DNA of 64,000 nt from CADCVW01 sp964251385 (GTDB lineage: Bacteria; Pseudomonadota; Alphaproteobacteria; Sphingomonadales; Sphingomonadaceae). The stretch is taken from assembly GCA_964251385.1 (NCBI GenBank), contig CAXUJK010000003.1:248001-312000 (forward strand). The letters are read 5' to 3'. Every line of letters starts with the position of its first letter. The first letter of the stretch is position 1. The notes under the pieces are model-generated. The model made no database searches and was not told where the DNA came from. It was given only the letters and a program-made list of their open reading frames with translations. Shown here in pieces: positions 9,889-16,908 of the stretch. Position numbers and translations under genes: made by a program.

Positions 9889-9909
9889 CGGACGGGGTCG
9901 GTCATGGGT

Positions 9910-10158
9910 TTAGGCGGGTTGCACCGTCATGGCGGAAGCATGCGCGCGGCGGATCGCGACGACCATGCGGCCGACGCGAAGCGCGATCGGATCCTGGCTG
10001 ACGGGCGCGGCGTGGAGCGGCTGCACCGACACGCCGTCGTCGAACCCCAGATTGCGCAAGCGGCGTTCGTCCGCCGACCCGAGCGCGGTCCAGTCGATCG
10101 CGCTGATCGTCGCGCGCGTGCGCATCGGGAGCTTGTCGAGTCGCAGGGCCGTGTCCAT
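9910..10158 (-). CDS. feoA: Ferrous iron transport protein A
   Basis: An 82-residue SH3-like protein with the FeoA pattern RRLRNLGFDDGVSVQPLH and DPIALRVGRMVVAIRR. It assists FeoB at the cytoplasmic face. It is first in the feoAB operon. The start ATG at 10158 has no clear Shine-Dalgarno sequence because a possible Fur box abuts it. A second in-frame ATG at codon 12 is less likely because it would remove the first beta strand. Confidence 0.9.
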   Translation of the reverse strand: MDTALRLDKLPMRTRATISAIDWTALGSADERRLRNLGFDDGVSVQPLHAAPVSQDPIALRVGRMVVAIRRAHASAMTVQPA

Positions 10159-10159
10159 T

Positions 10160-10178
10160 GCGATTGATTATCAGTAAC
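10160..10178 (-). promoter_or_regulatory. Possible Fur box before feoA
   Basis: On the minus strand the 19 bases GTTACTGATAATCAATCGC match 14 of 19 positions of the classical GATAATGATAATCATTATC Fur consensus, including an unbroken TGATAATCA core. The site is directly upstream of feoA, where iron-dependent repression is expected. The assignment is an inference from position and match. Confidence 0.45.
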
Positions 10179-10209
10179 AGCTGGAGGAATCCAGTGCCTT
10201 TTCAGCGCG

Positions 10210-10866
10210 TCACGTGGCCGGGTAGCGCAGCCGTCCCAGAAACCGGGTGAGGCTCGGCCGGTACGTTGCGTTTTCGCGCCAGCGGCCCTTGAACGTCTCG
10301 ATCTTCATGACGTCGTCGATGCGCCGATCGAGGAACGCGTGCGTATCGGCGCGGCCAACGCTGTCGTCGCCCAGCCAGACGAACAGCGTCGACAGGTACA
10401 CACCCGCCAGTGTCGCGCGCTTGGTGTAGAAGTTGAGGTCGGTCGCGGTGTCGCCCGCCGATCGCCACATCGCATCCGCCGAGCGCCAGCCGAGCCGGGT
10501 CGCGGCTCCCAAATTGTGCGGCATGGCCAGGATGGCGAGCGCGCGCCGCGCCGCCTCGCGGACCGGCTCCATATGCGCGATGCGGAACGCGACGAGTTCG
10601 CGGATGCGCGCGCGTATCTTGAGCGCGGCGACACGATCGGGTGGGAAGGCCTCGGCCATGGCGGCGTCAACCGACATGTACCAGGCGTCGATCATGTCGG
10701 TCGCGCCGTCGGGGAAGCACAGGCGCGCGCGGCCGGCGGGAACGCCGCGCTCGACCGCGCTCGCGTCCATCGCGACACCCGTCCAGCCGTCGAACGCCGC
10801 GTTCGCCGCGACGATCGGCGCGAGCGCGGCGCGAAGCTCGTCGAGAGTCATGTCGCTCGCGTCCAT
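10210..10866 (-). CDS. COQ9 family protein (ubiquinone biosynthesis accessory)
   Basis: A 218-residue protein with the COQ9 pattern: an N-terminal TetR-like helical half and a C-terminal half containing YTKRATLAGVYLSTLFVWLGDDS. COQ9 binds lipid and supports the COQ7 hydroxylation step of ubiquinone synthesis. The ATG at 10866 (MDASDM) is chosen because the longer reading from 10902 would overlap the upstream permease gene. It lies 16 bp after that gene and is probably cotranscribed. Confidence 0.88.
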   Translation of the reverse strand: MDASDMTLDELRAALAPIVAANAAFDGWTGVAMDASAVERGVPAGRARLCFPDGATDMIDAWYMSVDAAMAEAFPPDRVAALKIRARIRELVAFRIAHMEPVREAARRALAILAMPHNLGAATRLGWRSADAMWRSAGDTATDLNFYTKRATLAGVYLSTLFVWLGDDSVGRADTHAFLDRRIDDVMKIETFKGRWRENATYRPSLTRFLGRLRYPAT

Positions 10867-10882
10867 GCCCGAGCAGATGAGC

Positions 10883-11773
10883 CTAGCGCGGGGGCGGTGC
10901 AAGGCCCGAGCGGCTTGGCGTCAGGCGAACCAGCACCAACGCCGCGCCGATCGCGCCCGCGCCGACGACGTCGAGCAGCGTCAGGCGCTCGGCGTAGACG
11001 AACCAGCCGATCACCGCCGCGGTCGCGGGCTGGGTCAGCAGCCCCAGCCCGACAACGAGCGGCGACAAGTGCCCCATGGCGTAGACAAGTAGGCCTTGCC
11101 CCACGACCTGGCTTCCCAGCGCGAGCAGGACGAGCGGGGTCCAGTTGGTTGGGATGACCGCCTCGCCCAGCAGCAGTGCGGCGATGAGCAACGGTGCCGC
11201 GCCCGCGAATGCCGCCAAAGTCAGCAGCGGGAGCGGAGCGACGGTGGCGCGCGCCCGTCCGATCGCGACGAGGTACCCCGTGTAGAACAAGGCGGCGAGC
11301 AGCGAGAGCAGGTCGCCCTGCAGGAAACGCGGCGACAGTTCGTAGCTGCCGCTCATCAGCAACGCGACCCCGCCCGCGGCCAGGACGAGCGCGCCCGCCT
11401 GCACCCGAGTCGGGGCGGCGCGGACGATCCAAAAGCCGTAGGCAGCGAAGGCGAAGCTGGACACGTTGGCGAACAAGGTCGCGTTCGCGAGCTTGGTCAG
11501 GTGGATGCCGACGTGCCATGCAGCGAGGTCGGCGGCGAACAGCCACCCGCCCGCGAGCGCTGTCGCGAGCAGCGGCCATGTCAGGCGCGGCAGCGATTGT
11601 TTTCCGGCGCGCGACAGCAGCAGCAAAAACGGCACGGCGATCGCCAGCCGCCAGAACCCGGACGCGACCGGGCCTACGTCGGCGAGCCGCACGAGCCACG
11701 GCCCGAACGCAAGCGCAAGGTTGCCGATCAGCAGCGCGGCGAACGCGAGCGCGGGTTTGGACGGGTAAGCCAC
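10883..11773 (-). CDS. EamA/DMT family membrane transporter
   Basis: A 296-residue protein with about ten hydrophobic segments arranged as two EamA repeats. GFWRLAIAVPFL marks the first and an LGSQVVGQGLLVYAMGHLSP segment marks the second. The family exports metabolites; no substrate can be named from the sequence. It begins 33 bp after ribH and may be the last-but-one gene of the riboflavin operon. A role in flavin export cannot be claimed on this evidence. Confidence 0.85.
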   Translation of the reverse strand: MAYPSKPALAFAALLIGNLALAFGPWLVRLADVGPVASGFWRLAIAVPFLLLLSRAGKQSLPRLTWPLLATALAGGWLFAADLAAWHVGIHLTKLANATLFANVSSFAFAAYGFWIVRAAPTRVQAGALVLAAGGVALLMSGSYELSPRFLQGDLLSLLAALFYTGYLVAIGRARATVAPLPLLTLAAFAGAAPLLIAALLLGEAVIPTNWTPLVLLALGSQVVGQGLLVYAMGHLSPLVVGLGLLTQPATAAVIGWFVYAERLTLLDVVGAGAIGAALVLVRLTPSRSGLAPPPR

Positions 11774-11806
11774 GCCGGGGCCTTAGCGACGGCGCACCCG
11801 CGTCGC

Positions 11807-12226
11807 CTAGCCGGCGGCGAACCGTTCCCGCAGCGCGAGCATCGCAAGCGCCGCGCGCGCCGCCTCGCCGCCCTTGTCCTTCTCCTCGATCCGGACGCGC
11901 GCCAGAGCCTGCGCCTCGTTCTCCACCGTCAGGATGCCGTTGCCGATCGCCAGTCCGTCGAGCGTCAGCGCCATGATCGCGCGCGCGGATTCGTTGGACA
12001 CGATCTCGAAATGATACGTCTCGCCCCGGATGACGATGCCGAGCGCGACATAGGCGTCGTAGCTCCCTGTGCCGTCGGCCAGCGCGATCGCGGCCGGCAC
12101 TTCGAGCGCGCCTGGAACAGTGACGACATCGACGTCATGACCGCGCAACGCAGCCCGGGCGCCGTCCAGAAGCATGTCGTTCAACGTCCTGTAGAAGCGC
12201 GCCTCGACGATCAGCACGCGCGCCAT
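11807..12226 (-). CDS. ribH: 6,7-dimethyl-8-ribityllumazine synthase
   Basis: A 139-residue lumazine synthase. Motifs in order are the ribityl-side FY near residue 11, VPGALEVPAAI, the conserved GIVIRGETYHFEIV with its catalytic histidine, and GNGILTVENEAQA. It condenses the DHBP of RibB with the pyrimidine of RibD. The ATG at 12226 shares one base with the ribB stop (TGATG), so it is translationally coupled to its substrate-supplying enzyme. Confidence 0.95.
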   Translation of the reverse strand: MARVLIVEARFYRTLNDMLLDGARAALRGHDVDVVTVPGALEVPAAIALADGTGSYDAYVALGIVIRGETYHFEIVSNESARAIMALTLDGLAIGNGILTVENEAQALARVRIEEKDKGGEAARAALAMLALRERFAAG

Positions 12227-13512
12227 CAGTTCGTCCCCGTCGCGATCGGCCGTTCGCCGACGATCTTGAGCCCATAGCCCTCGAGCGCGACGGGCGCGTA
12301 GTGGCTGTTGGTCAGCAGGATCATGTCGTGCACGCCGATCGCGGACAGGATCTGCGCGCCGACGCCGTAATCTCGGAACATGTCGGCGTCCCTCGAGCCC
12401 TGTCCGCTGCGCAGCTTGAGCGCGGTCGACAGCGCATCGTTGGCGGGGCGGTTGATTATGACGACCACCCCCGCCTCCTCGGCCGCGATCATGCGCATCG
12501 CGCCTTCGAGCAGGCGGCCGCGCCCCTTCGTCTCGCCGAACGCGTCCGCGAACAGGTTGAGGGCATGCACCCGCACGAGCGTTGGCTTGGCCGCATCGAT
12601 CCGCCCCTTGACCAGCGCGATCTGTTCGTTGCCGAGCGCGGTGTTGAGGAAGGTTCGCGCGGTCCACGTGCCGCCCCATTCGGACACGAACGGCGCGCTC
12701 GCGGTTTCACGGACGATGTGGTCCTTCTTCATGCGGTAGGCGATGAGGTCGCGGATCGTGCCGATCTTGAGCCCGTGGCCCTTCGCGAACGTAACGAGGT
12801 CGTCCATCCGCGACATGGTGCCGTCATCGCCCATGATCTCGCAGATGACGCCCGACGCGTTCAGCCCGGCCAACCGCGAGATGTCGACCGCGGCCTCCGT
12901 ATGACCCGCGCGCACGAGCACGCCGCCGTCGCGCGCCGCCAGCGGGAAGACGTGGCCGGGGGTGACGATCGCCTCGGGCGGCTGCGACGCGTCGATCGCC
13001 ACCGCGACCGTGCGCGCTCGGTCGGCGGCGGAGATGCCCGTCGTCACCCCATCCCGCGCCTCGATCGAAACGGTAAACGCGGTTTCCATCCGGGTCCCGT
13101 TGCTTCGGCTCATCGGGCCGAGCCCGAGCGCGTCGACGCGCGCCTTGGACAGGGCCAGGCAGATCAGCCCGCGGCCGTGCCGGGCCATGAAGTTGATCGC
13201 GTCGGGCGTCGCCATCTGCGCGGGGATGACTAGATCGCCTTCGTTCTCGCGGTCGTCGTCGTCGACCAAGATGAACATGCGGCCATTGCGCGCTTCGTCG
13301 ATGATCTGTTCGGGGGACGCCATGACCGACTCGCCGCCCGTGTCGAGGAAGCGTTCCAGTTTTATGAGTGTGTCCGCCGTGGGGTTCCAGTCGGTCTCCC
13401 CGAGGCGGCGCAGAGAGTTGGCATGAAGCCCCGCAGCGCGCGCAAGCCCGGAGCGCGATACCTCACCTCCGGCCACGAGGTCATTGAGGCGTTCGATCAT
13501 TTTGCTGCTCAT
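12226..13512 (-). CDS. ribB: 3,4-dihydroxy-2-butanone 4-phosphate synthase with N-terminal HTH and degenerate GCHII domain
   Basis: A 428-residue three-part protein. Residues 1-60 read as an XRE-like helix-turn-helix (SRSGLARAAGLHANSL, then NPTADTLIKLERFL). Residues 64-268 are an intact DHBP synthase (DDDDRENEGDLVIPAQ at 84-99, RHGRGLIC at 111-118, GHTEAAVD at 203-210). Residues 272-428 have the GTP cyclohydrolase II fold. However, the three zinc cysteines are replaced at 319 (Asn), 330 (Gly) and 332 (Gly), so that domain should not open GTP. DYGVGAQIL is retained. A separate functional RibA is expected elsewhere. The ATG at 13512 lacks a clear Shine-Dalgarno sequence. Confidence 0.93.
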   Translation of the reverse strand: MSSKMIERLNDLVAGGEVSRSGLARAAGLHANSLRRLGETDWNPTADTLIKLERFLDTGGESVMASPEQIIDEARNGRMFILVDDDDRENEGDLVIPAQMATPDAINFMARHGRGLICLALSKARVDALGLGPMSRSNGTRMETAFTVSIEARDGVTTGISAADRARTVAVAIDASQPPEAIVTPGHVFPLAARDGGVLVRAGHTEAAVDISRLAGLNASGVICEIMGDDGTMSRMDDLVTFAKGHGLKIGTIRDLIAYRMKKDHIVRETASAPFVSEWGGTWTARTFLNTALGNEQIALVKGRIDAAKPTLVRVHALNLFADAFGETKGRGRLLEGAMRMIAAEEAGVVVIINRPANDALSTALKLRSGQGSRDADMFRDYGVGAQILSAIGVHDMILLTNSHYAPVALEGYGLKIVGERPIATGTN

Positions 13513-13522
13513 GAAAGCAACT

Positions 13523-13546
13523 AATCACATCACAGTGTGATTCACA
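13523..13546 (-). promoter_or_regulatory. Nested palindrome upstream of ribB, candidate operator
   Basis: The 44-bp gap between riboflavin synthase and ribB is AT-rich. It contains ATCACA-G-TGTGAT (13529-13541) nested with AATCACA (13523-13529) and TGTGATT (13536-13542), plus a further TCACA at 13542-13546. On the minus strand TTGTGA and ATTAGT could act as -35 and -10 with a 16-bp spacer. The centre lies about 23 bp from the ribB ATG. It could be an operator for an internal ribB promoter or an mRNA hairpin. Confidence 0.45.
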
Positions 13547-13556
13547 AGAGAATAAT

Positions 13557-14156
13557 TCAGCCTGTGGTGTGACGAAGCTCCATCATGCGCCCGAGATAGC
13601 GCGCGAGGACATCGATCTCGATGTTGAGCTCGCGGCCTTCGGCGACCTGCTCGAGCGTGGTCTGCGCGGCGGTGTGCGGGATGATGTTGACGGTGAAGTC
13701 ATGGCCGTCGACCGTGTTGACGGTCAGCGACACGCCGTCGAGCGACACCGATCCCTTGGCGGCGATGTACGGGGCCAGGTCGGCGGGCACGTTGATGGCG
13801 ACGCGCAGCGACCCGCCGTCGGGCGTCACGGACAGCACGCGCCCGATTCCGTCGACATGGCCCGTGACGATGTGCCCGCCGAGCTCGTCGCCGACCCGCA
13901 GCGCACGTTCGAGATTGAGCGGGGTGCCCGCGCGCCACTGATCCGTCGGCGTCCGCGCCCGCGTTTCCGCCGACGCATCGACCGCGAACCAGTTGGAGCC
14001 TTTTTCCACGACCGTCAGGCACACGCCCGAGCAGGCGATCGACGCGCCCAGGTCGATGCCGTCGGTGTCGTACCCGCACGCGATCCGGACGCGCAGGTCT
14101 CCGCGCTCTTCCGTAGCCTCGACACGGCCGATGTCGGTGACGATCCCCGTGAACAT
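13557..14156 (-). CDS. ribE: Riboflavin synthase alpha subunit
   Basis: A 199-residue protein of two lumazine-binding repeats. It begins MFTGIVTDIG, has GVCLTV in the first barrel, GHIVTGHVDG at the joint, and GVSLTVN in the second. It dismutates two lumazine molecules to riboflavin, the last step of the pathway. The ATG shares one base with the ribD stop (TAATG). The name ribC is also used for this enzyme. Confidence 0.95.
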   Translation of the reverse strand: MFTGIVTDIGRVEATEERGDLRVRIACGYDTDGIDLGASIACSGVCLTVVEKGSNWFAVDASAETRARTPTDQWRAGTPLNLERALRVGDELGGHIVTGHVDGIGRVLSVTPDGGSLRVAINVPADLAPYIAAKGSVSLDGVSLTVNTVDGHDFTVNIIPHTAAQTTLEQVAEGRELNIEIDVLARYLGRMMELRHTTG

Positions 14157-15145
14157 TACGTCCGTAGGTACAGGTCGAGCCGGTCGCTGCCAAGCGCGAT
14201 CGAGTCGCCGCGCGACCAGCGGCCGTGCGCGTCGGCGAGCGCGGACAGCCCAATGTCGCCGATCCCCGTCGGCCCCGCCCCTATGACGACCGGCGCGGTG
14301 TAGATCATCATGCGGTCGATCAGGTCGGCGCGCAGGAACGCGGACGCCGTCCTCGCCCCGCCTTCGACGAGCAGGTCGTTGACGTCGGTCATCGACGCGA
14401 TCGCTTTTGGTGAAGCGAGCGCGGTCCAACCTTCGGGGGCGGAGCCGGTCGTCAGCAGGTACCGACGTGGGCTGCGGGCCTCCAATCCCGGGATGCGCAC
14501 GTCGAGCCGCGGCGCGTCCGCGTCGAACGTGCCGCGTCCCACCAGGATCGCGTCACTCTCCGCGCGCAGCCGGTGCGCGTGGTCGCGCGCTTGGTCACCC
14601 GTGATCCATCGGCTCGTGCCGTCCGGCATGGCGATGCGCCCGTCGATCGACTGCGCGAGCTTGAGCGTCACGTACGGGCGCGCGCGGGTCACCCGGTGCA
14701 GGAATCCCGCGATCGAGCGCGCGGCCGCCTCCGCTCCCGTGCCCACGTCCACAGCAATCCCGGCATCGGCGATCCGGGCAAGCCCCGCGCCCGCGGTTCG
14801 CGGATCCGGGTCCTCCAGCGCGACGCATACCCGCGCCAGCGCCGCCGCCACCGCCAGATCGGCACATGCGGGCCCGCGCGTGCTGACGTGCGCGCAGGGT
14901 TCGAGCGTCGTGTAGAGCGTCGCGCCGCGCGCGGACTCGCCGGCTTGGGCGAGCGCGACGGCCTCCGCATGCGGCCGGCCGCCGGGTTGTGTTGCGCCTT
15001 GGCCGACGACCGCTCCGTCGCGCACGACCAAGCAGCCTACATTGGGATTGGGAGCCGTCGTCCCGCGCGCCTGTTCGCCCAGTATAATCGCCTGCGCCAT
15101 CCAGCGCGGGTCGACCGACTGCGAGTCGTCCGACCTTGGCGTCAA
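14156..15145 (-). CDS. ribD: Bifunctional diaminohydroxyphosphoribosylaminopyrimidine deaminase / reductase RibD
   Basis: The deaminase half has the zinc motif pair HAEAVAL and PCAHVSTRGPAC. The reductase half runs from YVTLKLAQSIDGR through LLVEGG. I choose the TTG at 15145, which overlaps the upstream stop as TTGA and gives about 329 residues beginning MTPRSDD. The first ATG (15100, MAQAII) would remove the helix that normally precedes APNPNVGC. It supplies the pyrimidine for RibH. Start confidence is moderate; identity is secure. Confidence 0.92.
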   Translation of the reverse strand: MTPRSDDSQSVDPRWMAQAIILGEQARGTTAPNPNVGCLVVRDGAVVGQGATQPGGRPHAEAVALAQAGESARGATLYTTLEPCAHVSTRGPACADLAVAAALARVCVALEDPDPRTAGAGLARIADAGIAVDVGTGAEAAARSIAGFLHRVTRARPYVTLKLAQSIDGRIAMPDGTSRWITGDQARDHAHRLRAESDAILVGRGTFDADAPRLDVRIPGLEARSPRRYLLTTGSAPEGWTALASPKAIASMTDVNDLLVEGGARTASAFLRADLIDRMMIYTAPVVIGAGPTGIGDIGLSALADAHGRWSRGDSIALGSDRLDLYLRT

Positions 15146-15462
15146 ATCCCGAGGCGCTTCTCGAGCCGACGATACTCCTGCCGCCGTTCGGCGGCTCGCC
15201 GCTCCTTGGCGGCCTGGTCTATCTTCTGCTGCGCGACGATCTCCGCGTCCGAGCGATCCGCGCGCCAGGATTCGGCGTAGATCAGCTGACGCCGTGGCGG
15301 CGTCGTGTTCGTGTTCGCGTCCGCAACGAACCCTGCGACGATCAGCGCGGGGAGCCCGATGGCGAGCCCGCCCGCGATCCACTGGCTGCGGCCGCGGCGC
15401 GCCAGAACGCTGCGCAGATCGGCCAGCGCGCGGCGCGGCGAGGCGGGGCGGGGGAGAGCCAT
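15142..15462 (-). CDS. Small single-pass membrane protein of unknown function
   Basis: A 106-residue basic protein. A basic N terminus precedes one membrane segment at about residues 30-48 (WIAGGLAIGLPALIVAGFV). A charged, coiled-coil-like tail follows, rich in Arg, Glu, Lys and Ala (QKIDQAAKERRAAERR). Its stop overlaps the proposed ribD TTG start, so it is probably the first gene of the rib operon. An alternative ATG lies three codons upstream at 15471. I do not recognise a named family. Confidence 0.65.
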   Translation of the reverse strand: MALPRPASPRRALADLRSVLARRGRSQWIAGGLAIGLPALIVAGFVADANTNTTPPRRQLIYAESWRADRSDAEIVAQQKIDQAAKERRAAERRQEYRRLEKRLGI

Positions 15463-15505
15463 GACCCGCAAGATAGGCGACGCGCCCCCGCCACGCCAGA
15501 GGCGC

Positions 15506-16213
15506 TCAGTCCTCCGGGATCTGCCAGCGGAAACTGCTCGACCACGTGCCGCCCGCGGCGTTTCCGTCCGCGTCCGTGCCCGGCTTGAACTTGGCCCGTT
15601 TCATCAGCAGCCGGCACGCGGCATTGTCGAGCGTCGAGGACCCGCTCGACCCGGTGACGCGGCAGTCGCTCGGCCGCCCGTCCGCGCCCGCGGTGACGAC
15701 GAAGATCGTGCGGCCCTGCTCTTCCGACCGGAGCGCGGCGGACGGATAGTCGTCGTTGGTGACCCAGCTCGCCGGGTCGCCGCGCGGGGAGAGCTTGACC
15801 GGCTTCGCACGGGGCGCGGGGGGCGCGGGCGGTTCGACCGGCAAGGGGATGGTCGGCGGCGTGGGCGGCCCCGGGATCGTCACCGGTCCCGGCGGCGACG
15901 TGTCGAAGATCGGCGGATCGATCGTGGGCGCCTCGAAGATTGGACCGGGCACCGGCGTCGGCACCAGCGGAACCGGCTGCGTGACGCGCTGATCGGCGCG
16001 TGGCTCCGGACGCGGCGAGGGTTCGGGCGGCGGCGGTTCCTTGGGTGGCGTCGGCAGCGGGATGTGGTCGACGATCTGCGGGGGCGGCACGAACTTGGGC
16101 GGGATCTCCATCTTGGCCAGCATGACCGCGGCGAGCACCGCGGCATGCCCACCTACGATCGCGATCAGCACGCCCGGACGGCGGCGCTGCGCGGCATAGC
16201 CTGTTTGCGACAT
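15506..16213 (-). CDS. tonB: Energy transducer TonB
   Basis: A 235-residue TonB-family protein. An N-terminal membrane anchor (about residues 14-33) is followed by a long Pro-rich periplasmic linker at 40-140. The C-terminal TonB fold contains YPSAALRSEEQGRT and ends FRWQIPED. It transmits proton-motive force from ExbBD to outer-membrane receptors. exbB and exbD are not in the window. The AT-rich gap upstream holds palindromes that may regulate it. Confidence 0.9.
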   Translation of the reverse strand: MSQTGYAAQRRRPGVLIAIVGGHAAVLAAVMLAKMEIPPKFVPPPQIVDHIPLPTPPKEPPPPEPSPRPEPRADQRVTQPVPLVPTPVPGPIFEAPTIDPPIFDTSPPGPVTIPGPPTPPTIPLPVEPPAPPAPRAKPVKLSPRGDPASWVTNDDYPSAALRSEEQGRTIFVVTAGADGRPSDCRVTGSSGSSTLDNAACRLLMKRAKFKPGTDADGNAAGGTWSSSFRWQIPED

Positions 16214-16406
16214 GGCATCCTCCTCGTAACAGGCGGAGACTCGCCTGATTAGAGGATGTTACATCATTTCACGTGTAATACTATATCCTTTTTCATGCAT
16301 GAAGTGACCTTGCCATTCGCTTCCAAGCGCAAGGGAGCAGAGTTTCGCAGAGACACGGGTCCGGCGAACGCCTAGCTTTCTCCTGCAAACGTCGGGAGCC
16401 GCAGCC
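16214..16406. promoter_or_regulatory. Divergent promoter region of tonB with two dyads
   Basis: This stretch is clearly AT-richer than its surroundings. It contains a 12-bp perfect palindrome TTCATGCATGAA (16292-16303) and, near the tonB start, a small hairpin CAGGCG-GAGACT-CGCCTG (16230-16247) that would lie in the tonB leader. The Shine-Dalgarno GAGGAGG lies just before the tonB ATG. The regulators are unknown. Confidence 0.4.
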
Positions 16407-16886
16407 ATGTTGTCGTCGATCCTATGGTTGACCTTGAACGCCGCGCAAGGCGGAGCGTCCGCGCACCCACCCGCCATCGAAGCGCATCTGGCTCCACTCG
16501 TCGGCGACTAGACGCGCGCGGGTCTGGAGGCGAGTTACCGCGACCGATGCGTCTGGTACGACCGCCGCGCGTTCGTGGTGTGCAGCCTGACCGACGGCCG
16601 GAGCAGCGGCCGGGTGGAAGCGATCATCGGCTATTCGGTCGAGGATGCGAGATACACCTATCAGAACTACGCCAACAACGGGACGAGCCATGTCCAATAC
16701 GGCTATGCGCTCGGCGAGAACGGCATCGTCTTCACCGACGAACGCAAGATCGAGGGCAAGGCCGCGCGGCTCACGACATCGATGATCCCGCAGCCGGACG
16801 GCCGCCTGCGATTGGTGCAGGAACGCTCGGTCATGGGCCAGCCGTGGCAGCAGGTCGCCGAAGTTTTTTATGTCAAACGCAAATAG
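16407..16886 (+). pseudogene. Secreted protein gene interrupted by an in-frame TAG
   Basis: From the ATG at 16407 the frame encodes a signal-peptide-like start (MLSSILWLTLNAAQGGASA). At codon 35 it hits TAG (16509-16511) after LAPLVGD, then continues in the same frame to a TAA at 16886. The downstream part (CVWYDRRAFVVCSLTDGR, GYALGENGIVFTDER, ending AEVFYVKRK) is GC-typical and reads as a folded domain. GD-stop-TR fits a lost Trp codon (TGG to TAG). No good start lies just downstream of the stop. A sequencing error or readthrough is possible. Confidence 0.7.
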
Positions 16887-16908
16887 GCAGGTTCGCGGAC
16901 CGGCTTCT

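Noticed and set aside
13513..15500. FMN riboswitch before ribB or ribD.
   Set aside because: The 44-bp gap before ribB is too short for an RFN element, and none of its conserved loops is seen upstream of ribD, whose start overlaps another gene.
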